Positions 8,776 through 17,983 of a stretch of 64,000 bases of DNA are shown here, in pieces; position 1 is the first letter of the stretch, and every line of letters starts with the position of its first letter. Under the pieces are notes generated by a model. That model was not told where the DNA came from, ran no database searches, and saw nothing but the letters and a program-made list of their open reading frames with translations. A program made the translations under genes and the position numbers. Source of the DNA: Crenalkalicoccus roseus (GTDB lineage: Bacteria; Pseudomonadota; Alphaproteobacteria; Acetobacterales; Acetobacteraceae); the NCBI RefSeq assembly GCF_004761865.1, contig NZ_SJDM01000006.1:1-64000 (forward strand), in the 5' to 3' direction.

Positions 8776-10248
8776 ATGCCGGACGCTCCCCTGATGATCG
8801 GCGAGCGCGACCTGCCCGCCACCGGCAACGCGACCTTCGAGCGCCGCAACCCGGTGACCGGAGAGGTGGCGACCCGCGCGGCGGCGGCGACGGAGCAGGA
8901 CGCGATCGCGGCGGCGGATGCGGCGGCCGCGGCCTTCCCCGCCTGGTCGGCGCTCGGACCCAATGCGCGCCGCGCCCACCTGCTGAAGGCCGCCGACCTG
9001 CTCGCCGCCAGGACGCCGGAGTTCGTCCGGCTGATGGCGGAGGAGATCGGCGCCACCGCCGCCTGGGCCGGCTTCAACGCGCAGCTCGCCGCCTCGATGC
9101 TGCGCGAGGCCGCGGCGATGACGACGCAGGTGACGGGCGAGGTCATCCCGTCGGACAAGCCGGGCTGCATCGCCATGACGGTACGCCAGCCCGTGGGCGT
9201 GGTGCTGGGCATGGCGCCCTGGAACGCCCCCGTCATCCTCGGCGTGCGCGCCCTCGCCCTGCCGCTCGCCTGTGGCAACACCGTGGTGCTGAAGGCGAGC
9301 GAGCACTGCCCCGGCACGCACCGGCTGATCGGCCAGGTGATGCGCGAAGCCGGCCTGCCGCCGGGCGTGGTGAACGTGGTGACCCACGCCGCGGAGGACG
9401 CGCCGGGGATCGTGCGGGCGCTGATCGCCCACCGGGCGGTGCGGCGCATCAACTTCACCGGCTCCACCCGCGTCGGCCGCATCATCGCGCAGGAGGCGGC
9501 GAAGCACCTGAAGCCGGTGCTGCTGGAGCTTGGTGGCAAGGCGCCGATGATCGTGCTGGAGGACGCCGACCTGGACGAGGCGGTGAAGGCGGCCGCCTTC
9601 GGCGCCTTCATGAACCAGGGCCAGATCTGCATGTCCACCGAGCGGCTGGTGGTGCAGGAGGGCGTGGCCGACGAGTTCGCGCGGCGCCTGGCCGCCTTCG
9701 TCGCGACGCTGCCGGTGGGCGACCCGCGCGGTGGCAACGTCTTCCTCGGCTCGGTCGTGGACGAGGCGGCGGCGGCGAGGGTGGAGCGCCTGGTGCGCGA
9801 CGCGGTCGGCAAGGGCGCCAGGCTGCTCGGCGGCGGGCCGCGCCGGGGCACCATCATGCCCGCCTCCATCCTCGACCACGTCACGCCGGGGATGGAAATC
9901 TATTCCGAGGAGTCCTTCGGTCCCGTGGTCTGCATGATCCGCGTGAAGGACGAGGAGGAGGCGATCCGCATCGCCAACGACACGGAATACGGCCTCTCCG
10001 CCGCGATCTTCACCCGGGACGTGGCGCGCGGGCTGCGCCTAGCGCAGAGGATCGAGAGCGGCATCTGCCACGTCAACGGCCCGACCGTGCACGACGAGGC
10101 GCAGATGCCCTTCGGTGGCGTCAAGGCCAGCGGCTACGGCCGCTTCGGCGGCCGCGCCGGCGTGGCCGAATTCACCGAGCTGCGCTGGATCACGGTGGAG
10201 ACCCAGCCCGGAAGATACCCGTTCCCGGCGGAGACCGGGGCGCACTGA
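8776..10248 (+). CDS. Aromatic aldehyde dehydrogenase (benzaldehyde/salicylaldehyde type)
   Basis: 490 aa. NAD(P)-dependent aldehyde dehydrogenase with APWNAPVILGVRALALPLACGNTVVLKASE, typical of salicylaldehyde/vanillin/benzaldehyde dehydrogenases (here joined from two quoted parts: APWNAPVILGVR and LACGNTVVLKASE), the general base Glu in LELGGKAPMIVL and the nucleophile Cys in NQGQICMSTER. It follows the decarboxylase by 21 nt with GGAGG before the ATG. Expected role: oxidation of the aldehyde made by the decarboxylase to the aromatic acid. Family certain, substrate inferred from context. Confidence 0.88.
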   Translation: MPDAPLMIGERDLPATGNATFERRNPVTGEVATRAAAATEQDAIAAADAAAAAFPAWSALGPNARRAHLLKAADLLAARTPEFVRLMAEEIGATAAWAGFNAQLAASMLREAAAMTTQVTGEVIPSDKPGCIAMTVRQPVGVVLGMAPWNAPVILGVRALALPLACGNTVVLKASEHCPGTHRLIGQVMREAGLPPGVVNVVTHAAEDAPGIVRALIAHRAVRRINFTGSTRVGRIIAQEAAKHLKPVLLELGGKAPMIVLEDADLDEAVKAAAFGAFMNQGQICMSTERLVVQEGVADEFARRLAAFVATLPVGDPRGGNVFLGSVVDEAAAARVERLVRDAVGKGARLLGGGPRRGTIMPASILDHVTPGMEIYSEESFGPVVCMIRVKDEEEAIRIANDTEYGLSAAIFTRDVARGLRLAQRIESGICHVNGPTVHDEAQMPFGGVKASGYGRFGGRAGVAEFTELRWITVETQPGRYPFPAETGAH

Positions 10249-10283
10249 CCGGCGCCGCAACCAGGCAGGGAGGAGGACAGGGA

Positions 10284-11507
10284 ATGACGGGCTTCACCAT
10301 CGGCCGACGCGCCGCGCTGGCAGGCGCCGCGGCCTGCCTCGCCGCGCCGGCGATCGGGCGGGCGCAGGGCACGCCCGCGGCGGTGCGGATCGGCTACGCC
10401 ATCTCAAAGACCGGCCCCAACGCCGGCGGCGCCAGCATCACCACCATCCCCAATTACGAGCTCTGGGTCAGGGAGGTGAACGAGGCGGGCGGGCTGCGCC
10501 TCGGCGACCGGCGCGTGCGGATCGAGGTCGTGGAGTACGACGACCGCAGCATCAGCGAGGATGCGGTGCGGGCGGTGGAGCGGCTGGTCAACCAGGACCG
10601 CGTGGACTTCGTGCTCCCGCCCTGGGGCACGGCGCTGAACCTCGCGGTGGCGCCGATCCTGAACCGCGCCGGCTACCCGCAGCTCGCCGCGACGGCGGTG
10701 ACGGACCGCGCGCCGCAGCTCGGCCAGCGCTGGAGCAACTCCTTCTGGCTGCTCGGCACCGGCCAGGACGCCGGCGCGGGACTCGCCGAGGTGCTCGGCC
10801 CCGCGAAGCAGGCCGGGCTGATCGGCGACACGGTCGCCCTCGTCTCGGTCGCCGACGGCTTCGGCATCGAGCTAGCGAACGGCATGCGGCCGGCGCTGCA
10901 GCGCGCGGGCTTCCGCCTGACCTACGACCGCTCCTACCCGGTCGGCACGCAGGACATGGCGCCGATCCTGGCCGAGGCCGCGCGCGGCAACCCCGAGGTC
11001 TTCGTCGCCTGCTCCTACCCGCCCGACACGCTGGCGATCACCGAGCAGGCGCGCGTCTCGGGCTTCAACCCGAAGGTCTTCTACACCGGCGTCGGCACCG
11101 CCTTCCCGCTCTACAAGCAGCGCTTCGGCGCGAACGTCGAGGGCGTGATGGGCGTGGGCGGCGTGGACGCGGCGAGCCCGCGCTTCCAGGACTACAAGCG
11201 CCGCCACCTCGCGGCCTCCGGGCGGGAGCCAGACCGCTGGGCCTCGTCCATCGTCTTCGCCAGCCTCGAGATGCTGCAGCAGGCGATCGAGCGCGTCGGC
11301 CGCATCGACCGTGCGGCGGTGATCCGGGAGCTGCAGACCGGCAGCTTCGACACGGTGATCGGCACCGTCAGGCTGCAGAACAACCTGCTGACTGACACCT
11401 GGGTGGTCGGCCAGTGGCAGGACGGGGAGTTCTACGGCGTGGTGCCAACCCGCAAGCAGGGCGCCCGCCAGCCCATCGTGCCGAAGCCGGCTTGGCGGCC
11501 CACCTGA
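10284..11507 (+). CDS. Liv-type ABC transporter substrate-binding protein
   Basis: 407 aa. A twin-arginine-like signal (RRAALAGAAACLAAPAIGRAQG) is followed by a periplasmic binding protein type I fold (VRIGYAISKTGPNAGGAS, YDDRSISEDAVRAVERLV). The family binds branched-chain amino acids, amides or aromatic acids. As the first gene of a complete livKHMGF set directly after the decarboxylase and dehydrogenase, it probably captures mandelate, benzoylformate or a related aromatic acid. The ATG has AGGGAGGAGG upstream. Confidence 0.9.
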   Translation: MTGFTIGRRAALAGAAACLAAPAIGRAQGTPAAVRIGYAISKTGPNAGGASITTIPNYELWVREVNEAGGLRLGDRRVRIEVVEYDDRSISEDAVRAVERLVNQDRVDFVLPPWGTALNLAVAPILNRAGYPQLAATAVTDRAPQLGQRWSNSFWLLGTGQDAGAGLAEVLGPAKQAGLIGDTVALVSVADGFGIELANGMRPALQRAGFRLTYDRSYPVGTQDMAPILAEAARGNPEVFVACSYPPDTLAITEQARVSGFNPKVFYTGVGTAFPLYKQRFGANVEGVMGVGGVDAASPRFQDYKRRHLAASGREPDRWASSIVFASLEMLQQAIERVGRIDRAAVIRELQTGSFDTVIGTVRLQNNLLTDTWVVGQWQDGEFYGVVPTRKQGARQPIVPKPAWRPT

Positions 11508-11510
11508 GCC

Positions 11511-12389
11511 ATGGAGGCCGTCGGCGGCGTCCTCTTCTCCGGCATCGTGCTCGGGGGGATGTATGCGCTGGTGGCGATGGGGCTGACGCTGCAATACGGC
11601 GTCGCCCGCATCATGAACCTCGCCTATGGCGAGTTCGTGGTGGCGGCGGGCTTCGCGGCGCTGTGGCTGTTCACCGCAGCGCAGGTGAGCCCGCTCCTCG
11701 GGCTGCTCCTGGTGATGCCGGCGGCCTTCCTGCTCAACCTGATGATCTACCGCGTCCTGCTGCTGCCCCTGGTGCGCCGGGCAAGGAGCCCCGGCGCGCT
11801 GGAGACGGATAGCATCCTCGCCACCTTCGGCCTGCTTTTCGTCGTGCAGGGCGTGCTGCTCGCCGCCTTCGGCGGTGCCTACCAGAACTACAGCTACCTC
11901 TCCGTGCCGATCGGCCTGTTCGGCGCCACCGTCACGGCCAACCGCCTCGTCGCGCTGCTCTTCGCCGCGGCGATCGGCACCGCGCTGTGGCTCTGGCTGG
12001 CGCGGACGCGGGCCGGCACCGCGGTCCGCGCGGTGGCCGTCAACCCGGAAGCGGCACAGCTCGTCGCGATCGACGTCCGCCGGGTGGCGGCGCTCGCCTT
12101 CGCCGTGGGCGGCGCGATGGTCGCCGCGGGCGGCGTGCTGGTCAGCATGTTCCTGACCTTCAACGCAGCCATGGGCGTGGTCTTCACCATGAAGGCGCTG
12201 GTGGTCGTCATCATGGGCGGCGTCGGCAACCTGATGGGCTGCCTGGTGGCGGGGCTGTTGCTCGGCCTGGTGGAGACGGCGGTGGCGAGCTGGGTGGATC
12301 CGGGGCTGACCCTCGCCGCGACCTATGCGCTCTTCCTCTTCGTCCTCATCCTCCGGCCCGCCGGGCTGTTCGGCCGGCCCGCGCGATGA
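11511..12389 (+). CDS. livH: Branched-chain-type ABC permease, LivH family
   Basis: 292 aa integral membrane protein with about eight hydrophobic segments. It starts GGVLFSGIVLGGMYALVAMG, typical of LivH, and carries the cytoplasmic loop RAVAVNPEAAQLVAIDVRRV that contacts the ATPases, then VVVIMGGVGNLMGCLVAGLL. It begins 3 nt after the binding-protein stop and overlaps the next permease by 4 nt (ATGA). Inner-membrane subunit of the importer. Confidence 0.93.
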   Translation: MEAVGGVLFSGIVLGGMYALVAMGLTLQYGVARIMNLAYGEFVVAAGFAALWLFTAAQVSPLLGLLLVMPAAFLLNLMIYRVLLLPLVRRARSPGALETDSILATFGLLFVVQGVLLAAFGGAYQNYSYLSVPIGLFGATVTANRLVALLFAAAIGTALWLWLARTRAGTAVRAVAVNPEAAQLVAIDVRRVAALAFAVGGAMVAAGGVLVSMFLTFNAAMGVVFTMKALVVVIMGGVGNLMGCLVAGLLLGLVETAVASWVDPGLTLAATYALFLFVLILRPAGLFGRPAR

Positions 12390-13297
12390 GCGGCACCGCC
12401 CTCGCCCTGGCGCTCGCCGCCCTCCTGGCGCTCGGCACCGTGCCGCTGCTCGACGACGGCTTCTGGCTCGCGCTGGCGATCAACATCGCGCAGTACGCCG
12501 TGCTCGCCACCGCCTGGGCGCTGTTCTCGGGCCCGACGCGCTACATCTCCCTCGCCACCGCGGCCTTCTTCGGCATCGGCGCCTACACCGTGGCGGTGCT
12601 GGGCGAGGCGCTGCCCTGGCCGCTGGTGCTGCTGGCCGCCGGCGGCATCGGCGTGCTGGTCTCGCTGCTGGTGGGCCTCGCGACCCTGCGCCTGTCCGGG
12701 GTCTATTTCGTCGTCTTCACCTTCGGCCTGGCGGAGCTGATCCGCCAGCTCGTCACCTGGTTCGAGGTGAACGTCGCCCGCTCCATCGGCCGCTACGTCT
12801 TCGTGGACATCACGCAGCCGCAGATCTACTGGCAGCTCCTCGGCCTGTTCGGCCTGCTGCTGGTGATCGGCACCTGGCTCAGCCGCTCGCGCCTCGGCTT
12901 CGCGCTGCGCGTGATCGGGGAGGACGAGGTGGTGGCGCGGCATGCCGGCATCGACACGGCGCGCGTCAAGATCGCGCTCTTCGCCCTCTCGGCGCTGTTC
13001 CTCTCGCTGACCGGCGCGGTGATGGCGCCGCGCTGGACCTACATAGATCCCGCCATCGCCTTCAACATGACCACCTCCTTCCAGGTGCTGATCATGGCGC
13101 TGCTGGGCGGCGCGCAGAGCCTGCTCGGGCCGCTGCTCGGCGTGATCCCGCTGGTCCTGCTGTTCGAGGTGCTGGGCGCGAACTTCCCGAACCATTTCAG
13201 CATCCTGCTCGGCGCCGCCTTCATGCTGGTGGTCTATGCCGTGCCGCGGGGCATCGTCGGCCTGCTCGCGCGCGCGCGCCGGCGGGCGGCGGCATGA
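12386..13297 (+). CDS. livM: Branched-chain-type ABC permease, LivM family
   Basis: 303 aa with about nine membrane segments; the LivM hallmark LRLSGVYFVVFTFGLAELIR and the coupling loop RVIGEDEVVARHAGIDTARVK are present. It starts inside the stop of livH (ATGA) and overlaps livG by 4 nt, indicating translational coupling. Confidence 0.93.
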   Translation: MSGTALALALAALLALGTVPLLDDGFWLALAINIAQYAVLATAWALFSGPTRYISLATAAFFGIGAYTVAVLGEALPWPLVLLAAGGIGVLVSLLVGLATLRLSGVYFVVFTFGLAELIRQLVTWFEVNVARSIGRYVFVDITQPQIYWQLLGLFGLLLVIGTWLSRSRLGFALRVIGEDEVVARHAGIDTARVKIALFALSALFLSLTGAVMAPRWTYIDPAIAFNMTTSFQVLIMALLGGAQSLLGPLLGVIPLVLLFEVLGANFPNHFSILLGAAFMLVVYAVPRGIVGLLARARRRAAA

Positions 13298-14025
13298 GCG
13301 TGCCCCTGCTGCGCGTCGAGGGGCTGACCCGCGCCTTCGGCGGGCTGGTCGCGGTGCAGGATCTCTCCTTCGAGGTGCGCGAGGGGGAGATCCTCGGGCT
13401 GCTCGGACCGAACGGCTCCGGCAAGACCACGGCGCTCAACCTCGTCTCCGGCGCGCTGGCGCCGGATGCGGGGCGGGTGACGCTGCGGGACCGCGACGTC
13501 ACCGGCCTCGCGCCGCACCGGCTCAGCCGGCTCGGCATCGCCCGCACCTTCCAGCTCGTCCGCGTCCTGCCCGCCATGAGCTGCGCGGAGAACGTGCTGG
13601 CCGGCATCGCTTTCGGGCGCGACGCGGCATGGGGCGGCGCCGCGTGGGACCGGGCGCGGGCGCTGCTGGCCCGGGTGGGCCTGGCGGGCAGGGAGGATCA
13701 CCGCGCCGACACGCTGACCTATGTGGACCAGAAGCGGCTGGAGCTGGCCCGCGCCCTCGCCCTCTCGCCACGGCTGCTGCTGCTCGACGAGTGGCTCGCC
13801 GGGCTGAACCCGACGGAGCTGAGGGAGGGCATCGCGCTCATCCGCTCGCTGCGCGACGAGGGGCGGACCGTGCTGATGGTCGAGCACGTGATGGACGCCA
13901 TCCGCGCGCTGACCGACCGCTGCGTGGTGATGAATGCGGGCCGCCGGATCGCCGAGGGGCCGCCCGGCGCCGTGCTGGCCGAGCGCGAGGTCGTCCGCGC
14001 CTATCTGGGGGACGAGGATGCTTGA
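13294..14025 (+). CDS. livG: ABC transporter ATP-binding protein, LivG family
   Basis: 243 aa. Walker A is GLLGPNGSGKTTALN (about 38-52). Two motifs are unusual: the signature reads LTYVDQKRLELARAL instead of LSxGQ-type, and the Walker B Asp-Glu is followed by Trp (LLLLDEWLAGLNPTE) instead of Pro. Similar variants exist in some LivG subgroups, so the protein need not be inactive. The frame and length are intact and it overlaps livM and livF. Confidence 0.9.
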   Translation: MSVPLLRVEGLTRAFGGLVAVQDLSFEVREGEILGLLGPNGSGKTTALNLVSGALAPDAGRVTLRDRDVTGLAPHRLSRLGIARTFQLVRVLPAMSCAENVLAGIAFGRDAAWGGAAWDRARALLARVGLAGREDHRADTLTYVDQKRLELARALALSPRLLLLDEWLAGLNPTELREGIALIRSLRDEGRTVLMVEHVMDAIRALTDRCVVMNAGRRIAEGPPGAVLAEREVVRAYLGDEDA

Positions 14026-14734
14026 GGTCGCCCGCCTCTCCGTCAGCTACGGCCAGCATCGCGCGCTCGACGGCGTCGCCCTGCATGTCCGGCGCGGCGA
14101 GGTGCTGGCCGTGCTCGGCGCCAACGGCGCGGGCAAGAGCACGCTGCTGAAGGCGCTGGCCGGGCTGGTGCGCCCCGCGCCGGGGGCGCGCATCCGCCTC
14201 GGCGGGGCCGACATCGCCGCGATGGAACCGCACCGCGTGGTGGAGGCCGGCCTCACCCTCGTGCCGGAGGGGCGCGGATTGTTCGGCGAGCTGACGGTGC
14301 GGGAGAACCTCGCCCTCGGCGCCCACCCTCGCCGCGCCCGCGCGGGCGAGGCCGCGCGGCTCGACCAGGTGCTCTCCCTGTTTCCCCGCCTGACCGAGCG
14401 CATGGGCCAGGTCGTGCGCACCATGAGCGGCGGGGAGCAGCAGATGGTCGCGGTCGGCCGCGCGCTGATGTCGGCGCCGGAGATCCTGCTGCTGGACGAA
14501 CCCTCGCTCGGCCTCTCGCCGCTCATGTGCGGCGAGCTGTTCCGGGCGCTCGGCCGCATCCGCTCAACCGGCGTCGGGGTGCTGCTGGTGGAGCAGAACG
14601 CCAAGCGGAGTCTCGGAATCGCCGACCGGGGCATCCTGCTGGAGAACGGGCGCGTCGTCGGGGAGGGCGAGGCCGGCGCGCTCGCCGCCGATCCGGCGGT
14701 GCGCCGGGCCTATCTCGGCATCGATGCCGCCTGA
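14018..14734 (+). CDS. livF: ABC transporter ATP-binding protein, LivF family
   Basis: 238 aa with all nucleotide-binding motifs: Walker A GANGAGKSTLLKAL, signature MSGGEQQMVAVGRAL, Walker B EILLLDEPSLGLSP, and LVEQNAKRSLGIAD typical of LivF. It overlaps livG by 8 nt. With livG it powers the aromatic-acid or amino-acid importer of this operon; its canonical signature can pair with the degenerate one in LivG. Confidence 0.93.
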   Translation: MLEVARLSVSYGQHRALDGVALHVRRGEVLAVLGANGAGKSTLLKALAGLVRPAPGARIRLGGADIAAMEPHRVVEAGLTLVPEGRGLFGELTVRENLALGAHPRRARAGEAARLDQVLSLFPRLTERMGQVVRTMSGGEQQMVAVGRALMSAPEILLLDEPSLGLSPLMCGELFRALGRIRSTGVGVLLVEQNAKRSLGIADRGILLENGRVVGEGEAGALAADPAVRRAYLGIDAA

Positions 14735-14771
14735 ACGAGGAGCGCGCGTCCGCGCGGAAGGAGGAGAGGAA

Positions 14772-15749
14772 ATGCCCGAGACCACCCTGCCCCGCCGCCT
14801 GCTGCTCGCCATCGCCGCGAGCGGCCTGGCCCTGCCCGCCGCCAGGGCGCAGTCCTGGCCGTCGCGGCCCGTCCGCATCATCGTGCCCTTCCCGCCGGGC
14901 GGTCTCGTGGACGTGCTGGCCCGCCCCGTCGCGCAGCGCCTGACGGCGCAGCTCGGCCAGCCCTTCGTGGTGGAGAACCGCGCCGGCGCCGGCGGCAACA
15001 TCGGCGCCGACGTGGTCGCGAAGGCGGCGCCGGACGGCTATACCCTGCTGGCGAGCTCCCTCGGGCCGCTTGCGGTCAACCAGTACATCTACCGCACCAT
15101 GCCCTACGACACGCAGCGGGCCTTCACGCCCATCGTGCTGCTGGCGACCACGCCGAAGGTGATGTGCGTGGCGAATGCGCGGCCGTGGCGCGACGTGGCG
15201 GCCGTGGTCGCGGAAGCGAAGGCGAGGCCCGGCCGGCTCACCGGCGGCTCCGCCGGGCCCGGCACCAGCCTGCACCTCGCCCTGGAGCTGTTCAAGCAGG
15301 TCACCGGCACCGACATCCAGCACGTGCCCTATCGGGGCGCCGCGATGGCCGTCACCGATCTCGTCGCCGGCCAGATCGACATGATCATCGACAACGTGCC
15401 GAACATCCTGGGGCAGATCCGCGGCGGCCAAGTGCGGCCGCTCGCGGTGGCGACCGAGCGCCGCCTGCCGCAACTGCCGGAGGTGCCGACCATGCGCGAG
15501 GCGGGCGTCGACCTCGTCTTCGGCACCGCCTTCGGCATGGCGGCGCCGGCCGGCACGCCGCCCGAGATCATCAGCCGGGTGGCCGAGGTGGCCACCGCCG
15601 CGCTGCGGGATCCCGAGGTCGGGGGGCGGCTCGCGGAGCAGGGCGCCATCCTCGGCGGCGGCACACCGGAGCAGTTCGCGGCGCTGATCGAACGCGAGCG
15701 CAGCCTGCTCGAGCCGGTGATCCGCGGTGCCGGGATACGCGCGGAATAG
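14772..15749 (+). CDS. Bug/TctC-family periplasmic binding protein (orphan)
   Basis: 325 aa. A signal peptide (RRLLLAIAASGLALPAARAQ) precedes WPSRPVRIIVPFPPGGLVDVLAR, the Bug-family start, and GGSAGPGTSLHLALE and VPYRGAAMAVTDLVAGQIDM (about 130-200). These proteins usually deliver carboxylates to TctAB permeases, but no tctA or tctB is nearby. It is 37 nt after livF with GGAGAGGAAATG, so it may be cotranscribed and give a second carboxylate sensor or binder. Ligand unknown. Confidence 0.9.
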   Translation: MPETTLPRRLLLAIAASGLALPAARAQSWPSRPVRIIVPFPPGGLVDVLARPVAQRLTAQLGQPFVVENRAGAGGNIGADVVAKAAPDGYTLLASSLGPLAVNQYIYRTMPYDTQRAFTPIVLLATTPKVMCVANARPWRDVAAVVAEAKARPGRLTGGSAGPGTSLHLALELFKQVTGTDIQHVPYRGAAMAVTDLVAGQIDMIIDNVPNILGQIRGGQVRPLAVATERRLPQLPEVPTMREAGVDLVFGTAFGMAAPAGTPPEIISRVAEVATAALRDPEVGGRLAEQGAILGGGTPEQFAALIERERSLLEPVIRGAGIRAE

Positions 15750-15823
15750 CGTGCGGGCGGTCCGGCCGGCGGCGCCCTTCCCAAGCCTTCGGCGCGAAGC
15801 TCGGGCGCGCGCGGCCGCCGCCG

Positions 15824-16141
15824 TCAGCCCGCCGTCGCCTGCTGCTGCTGCCCCGCCGCGGCGCGCGGCGGCTGCTCCGTCTTCGGGCCGGGCAGCTCGA
15901 TCTCGATCGCCAGGGTGGACATGTCTCCCCCGCGGTCGAGGTTGACGGCGACCTTGCCCGGATCGATGGCGACGTAGCGCGCCACCACCGCGACCAGCTC
16001 CTGCTGCAGCCTCGGCAGGAAATCCTCGCGGGTGCGGCCGATCCGCTCATGGGCCAGCACGATCTGCAGCCGCTCCTTGGCCTGGTTGGCGGAAGGCGGC
16101 GCCTCCGGCTTGCGGGCGCGGAAGAAATCGAGCCAGCTCAT
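15824..16141 (-). CDS. minE: Cell division topological specificity factor MinE
   Basis: 105 aa from ATG 16141; an ATG one codon earlier (16144) overlaps the minD stop and is possible. It begins MSWLDFFRARKPEAPPSANQAKERL, with ERLQIVLAHER and the C-terminal topological domain LVAVVARYVAIDPGKVAVNLD. MinE stimulates MinD ATPase to drive pole-to-pole oscillation. A Gln/Pro/Ala-rich tail (residues about 88-105, GQQQQ) extends beyond the usual end. Confidence 0.94.
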   Translation of the reverse strand: MSWLDFFRARKPEAPPSANQAKERLQIVLAHERIGRTREDFLPRLQQELVAVVARYVAIDPGKVAVNLDRGGDMSTLAIEIELPGPKTEQPPRAAAGQQQQATAG

Positions 16142-16968
16142 CATGCGGCCCTCCCGCCGAACAGGCGGCGGAACAGCCCGGCCTTGCGTTCGGGTTCGAG
16201 GAAGCGGTGCGGCACGCTCTCGCCAAGGAAGCGGGAAACCGCGTCCTTGTAAGCTTGGCCCGCGTTGCTCTCCTGGTCGAGGATCACCGGCGTGCCGGTG
16301 TTGGAGGCGCGGAGCACGCTCTCGCTCTCCGGCACCACGCCGAGGAGGGGAATCGCCAGGATCTCCTGCACGTCCTCGAGCTTCAGCATCTCGCCGCGGG
16401 TCACGCGCTCCGGGTCGTAGCGGGTGACGAGCAGGTGCTCCTTCACCTTGTCCCGCTTCTCCTCGGCGCGCTTCGACTTCGACTGCAGGACGCCGAGGAT
16501 GCGGTCCGAGTCGCGCACCGAGGAGACCTCGGGGTTGGTCACGATCACCGCCTGGTCGGCGAAGTAGAGGGCGAGCAGCGCCCCCTTCTCGATCCCGGCG
16601 GGGCTGTCGCACAGGATGTAGTCATGATCGGCCGACAGCTCCTCGATGATCTGGCCCACGCCCTCGCGGGTCAGCGCATCCTTGTCGCGGGTTTGGCTGG
16701 CCGGCAGGATGGAGAGCGTGTCCACCCGCTTGTCCCGGATCAGCGCCTGGGAGAGCCGCGCCTCGCCCTGGATGACGTTGACGATGTCGAACACCACCCG
16801 CCGCTCGACGCCCATGATCAGGTCGAGGTTGCGCAGGCCGACATCGAAGTCGATGACGACGGTCTTCTTGCCCCGCTGCGCGAGGCCGGTGGCGAAGGCC
16901 GCGCTGGTCGTGGTCTTGCCAACGCCGCCCTTGCCCGAGGTGACGACGATCACTTGCGCCATGGGCAC
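16141..16968 (-). CDS. minD: Septum site-determining ATPase MinD
   Basis: 275 aa. The deviant Walker A KGGVGKTTTSAAFATGLAQ, FDVGLRNLDLIMGVERR, and DSPAGIEKGALLAL identify MinD; a C-terminal amphipathic membrane-targeting stretch (PERKAGLFRRLFG) is present. It recruits MinC and MinE at the inner membrane. Order minC-minD-minE, with minE overlapping the stop and minC ending 32 nt upstream. Confidence 0.96.
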   Translation of the reverse strand: MPMAQVIVVTSGKGGVGKTTTSAAFATGLAQRGKKTVVIDFDVGLRNLDLIMGVERRVVFDIVNVIQGEARLSQALIRDKRVDTLSILPASQTRDKDALTREGVGQIIEELSADHDYILCDSPAGIEKGALLALYFADQAVIVTNPEVSSVRDSDRILGVLQSKSKRAEEKRDKVKEHLLVTRYDPERVTRGEMLKLEDVQEILAIPLLGVVPESESVLRASNTGTPVILDQESNAGQAYKDAVSRFLGESVPHRFLEPERKAGLFRRLFGGRAA

Positions 16969-17000
16969 ATCCCCCTGCTGAAATCCCCTGCGTCCCAGCC

Positions 17001-17753
17001 TCAGCCCAGCGGCTCGAACCGCATCTGCTCCCCCTCCAGCCGCACCTGCACGGCGCGGCCGATCGGCGCCTCCCCCAGCCCCTCGCGCACCGCGTAGTAG
17101 CCGGCGATCGCGACCAGCTCGGGATCGAAATTCATGGCGAAGATCCGCGCCTCCGGATTGTCCGACGCGCCGGCCACCGCCCGGCCGCGCAGCGTACCGT
17201 AGACGTGGATGTTGCCGTCGGCGATGATCTCCGCCCCCGGATTGACCGTCGAGACGACGACGAGGTCGGTTCCCTGCGCGTAGATCCTCTGGCCGGAGCG
17301 CACCGGCTCGGTCACCAGCAGCGCGGCACGCGTCCCGCCGGCGAGGGCGGGGGCCTGCGCCGGCGGCTGGCGGGGCTGCGGCGCCTCGGGGGCGGGTGCA
17401 GCGGCGAGCGGCACCTCCTCCTCCTTCCCGCCCGCGGCGCGCACCGGCGGCAGCCCCGCGGCCAGGGCGGCCTGGCGCTGGGCGGGCGTGCCCCCGATGG
17501 TGCCGATCGGCACGATCTCCAGCGCGTGCAGCCCCTCGACCAGGGCGCGGAAATCCACCGCCTCGGCCGAGGCCTCCAGGTCCTGCAGCCCGATCACGAT
17601 CGGGGCGAATCGGAGGAAGCCGGGGGCGCGGCGGAACTGGTCCCCGAGCACCGGCAGGACGGCCTCCGGCCGGGGATCGAGCAGGCGCAGCACCAGCAGG
17701 CTGAAATTGCTGGCGCGCAGGCGGAAGGTCTCGGTGCGGGCTGATGCGGACAA
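17001..17753 (-). CDS. minC: Septum site-determining protein MinC
   Basis: 250 aa from a TTG start at 17753 (reading SASARTETFRLRASNFSLLVL after the initiator), with GAGAG about 5 nt upstream; no ATG or GTG fits. The N-terminal FtsZ-inhibitory domain (about 1-105) is joined by a Pro/Ala-rich linker (about 110-145) to the C-terminal beta-helix domain (QRIYAQGTDLVVVSTVNPGAEIIADG, quoted in part; YGTLRGRAVAG). It prevents FtsZ ring formation near the poles. Confidence 0.92.
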   Translation of the reverse strand: MSASARTETFRLRASNFSLLVLRLLDPRPEAVLPVLGDQFRRAPGFLRFAPIVIGLQDLEASAEAVDFRALVEGLHALEIVPIGTIGGTPAQRQAALAAGLPPVRAAGGKEEEVPLAAAPAPEAPQPRQPPAQAPALAGGTRAALLVTEPVRSGQRIYAQGTDLVVVSTVNPGAEIIADGNIHVYGTLRGRAVAGASDNPEARIFAMNFDPELVAIAGYYAVREGLGEAPIGRAVQVRLEGEQMRFEPLG

Positions 17754-17786
17754 GAGGCTCTCGGGTCGAGGGCGGACAGGATTCCG

Positions 17787-17815
17787 TCTATAGCGGCGCC
17801 GTGAGCGCGGGCGAA
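17787..17815 (-). promoter_or_regulatory. Putative minCDE promoter
   Basis: Minus strand TTCGCC (17815-17810), 17-bp spacer, TATAGA (17792-17787). The -10 is good, the -35 weak. Transcription would begin about 27 nt before the TTG start of minC. Confidence 0.4.
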
Positions 17816-17983
17816 GCGGCAATCCGCCACCGGTGCGGTTTTGTCCCGGCCCCGGCCCGGCGATAATGTCGCCGGCCCCGGGCCGGGGAGAGCGACAGCC
17901 CCCCGGAGCCGGCCCCCGCGCGGGCTGCCGCCGCGCGGCCCGCGCCCGCGGCGCCACCCAGCCCAAGGAGAGGCCTCGCCCAC

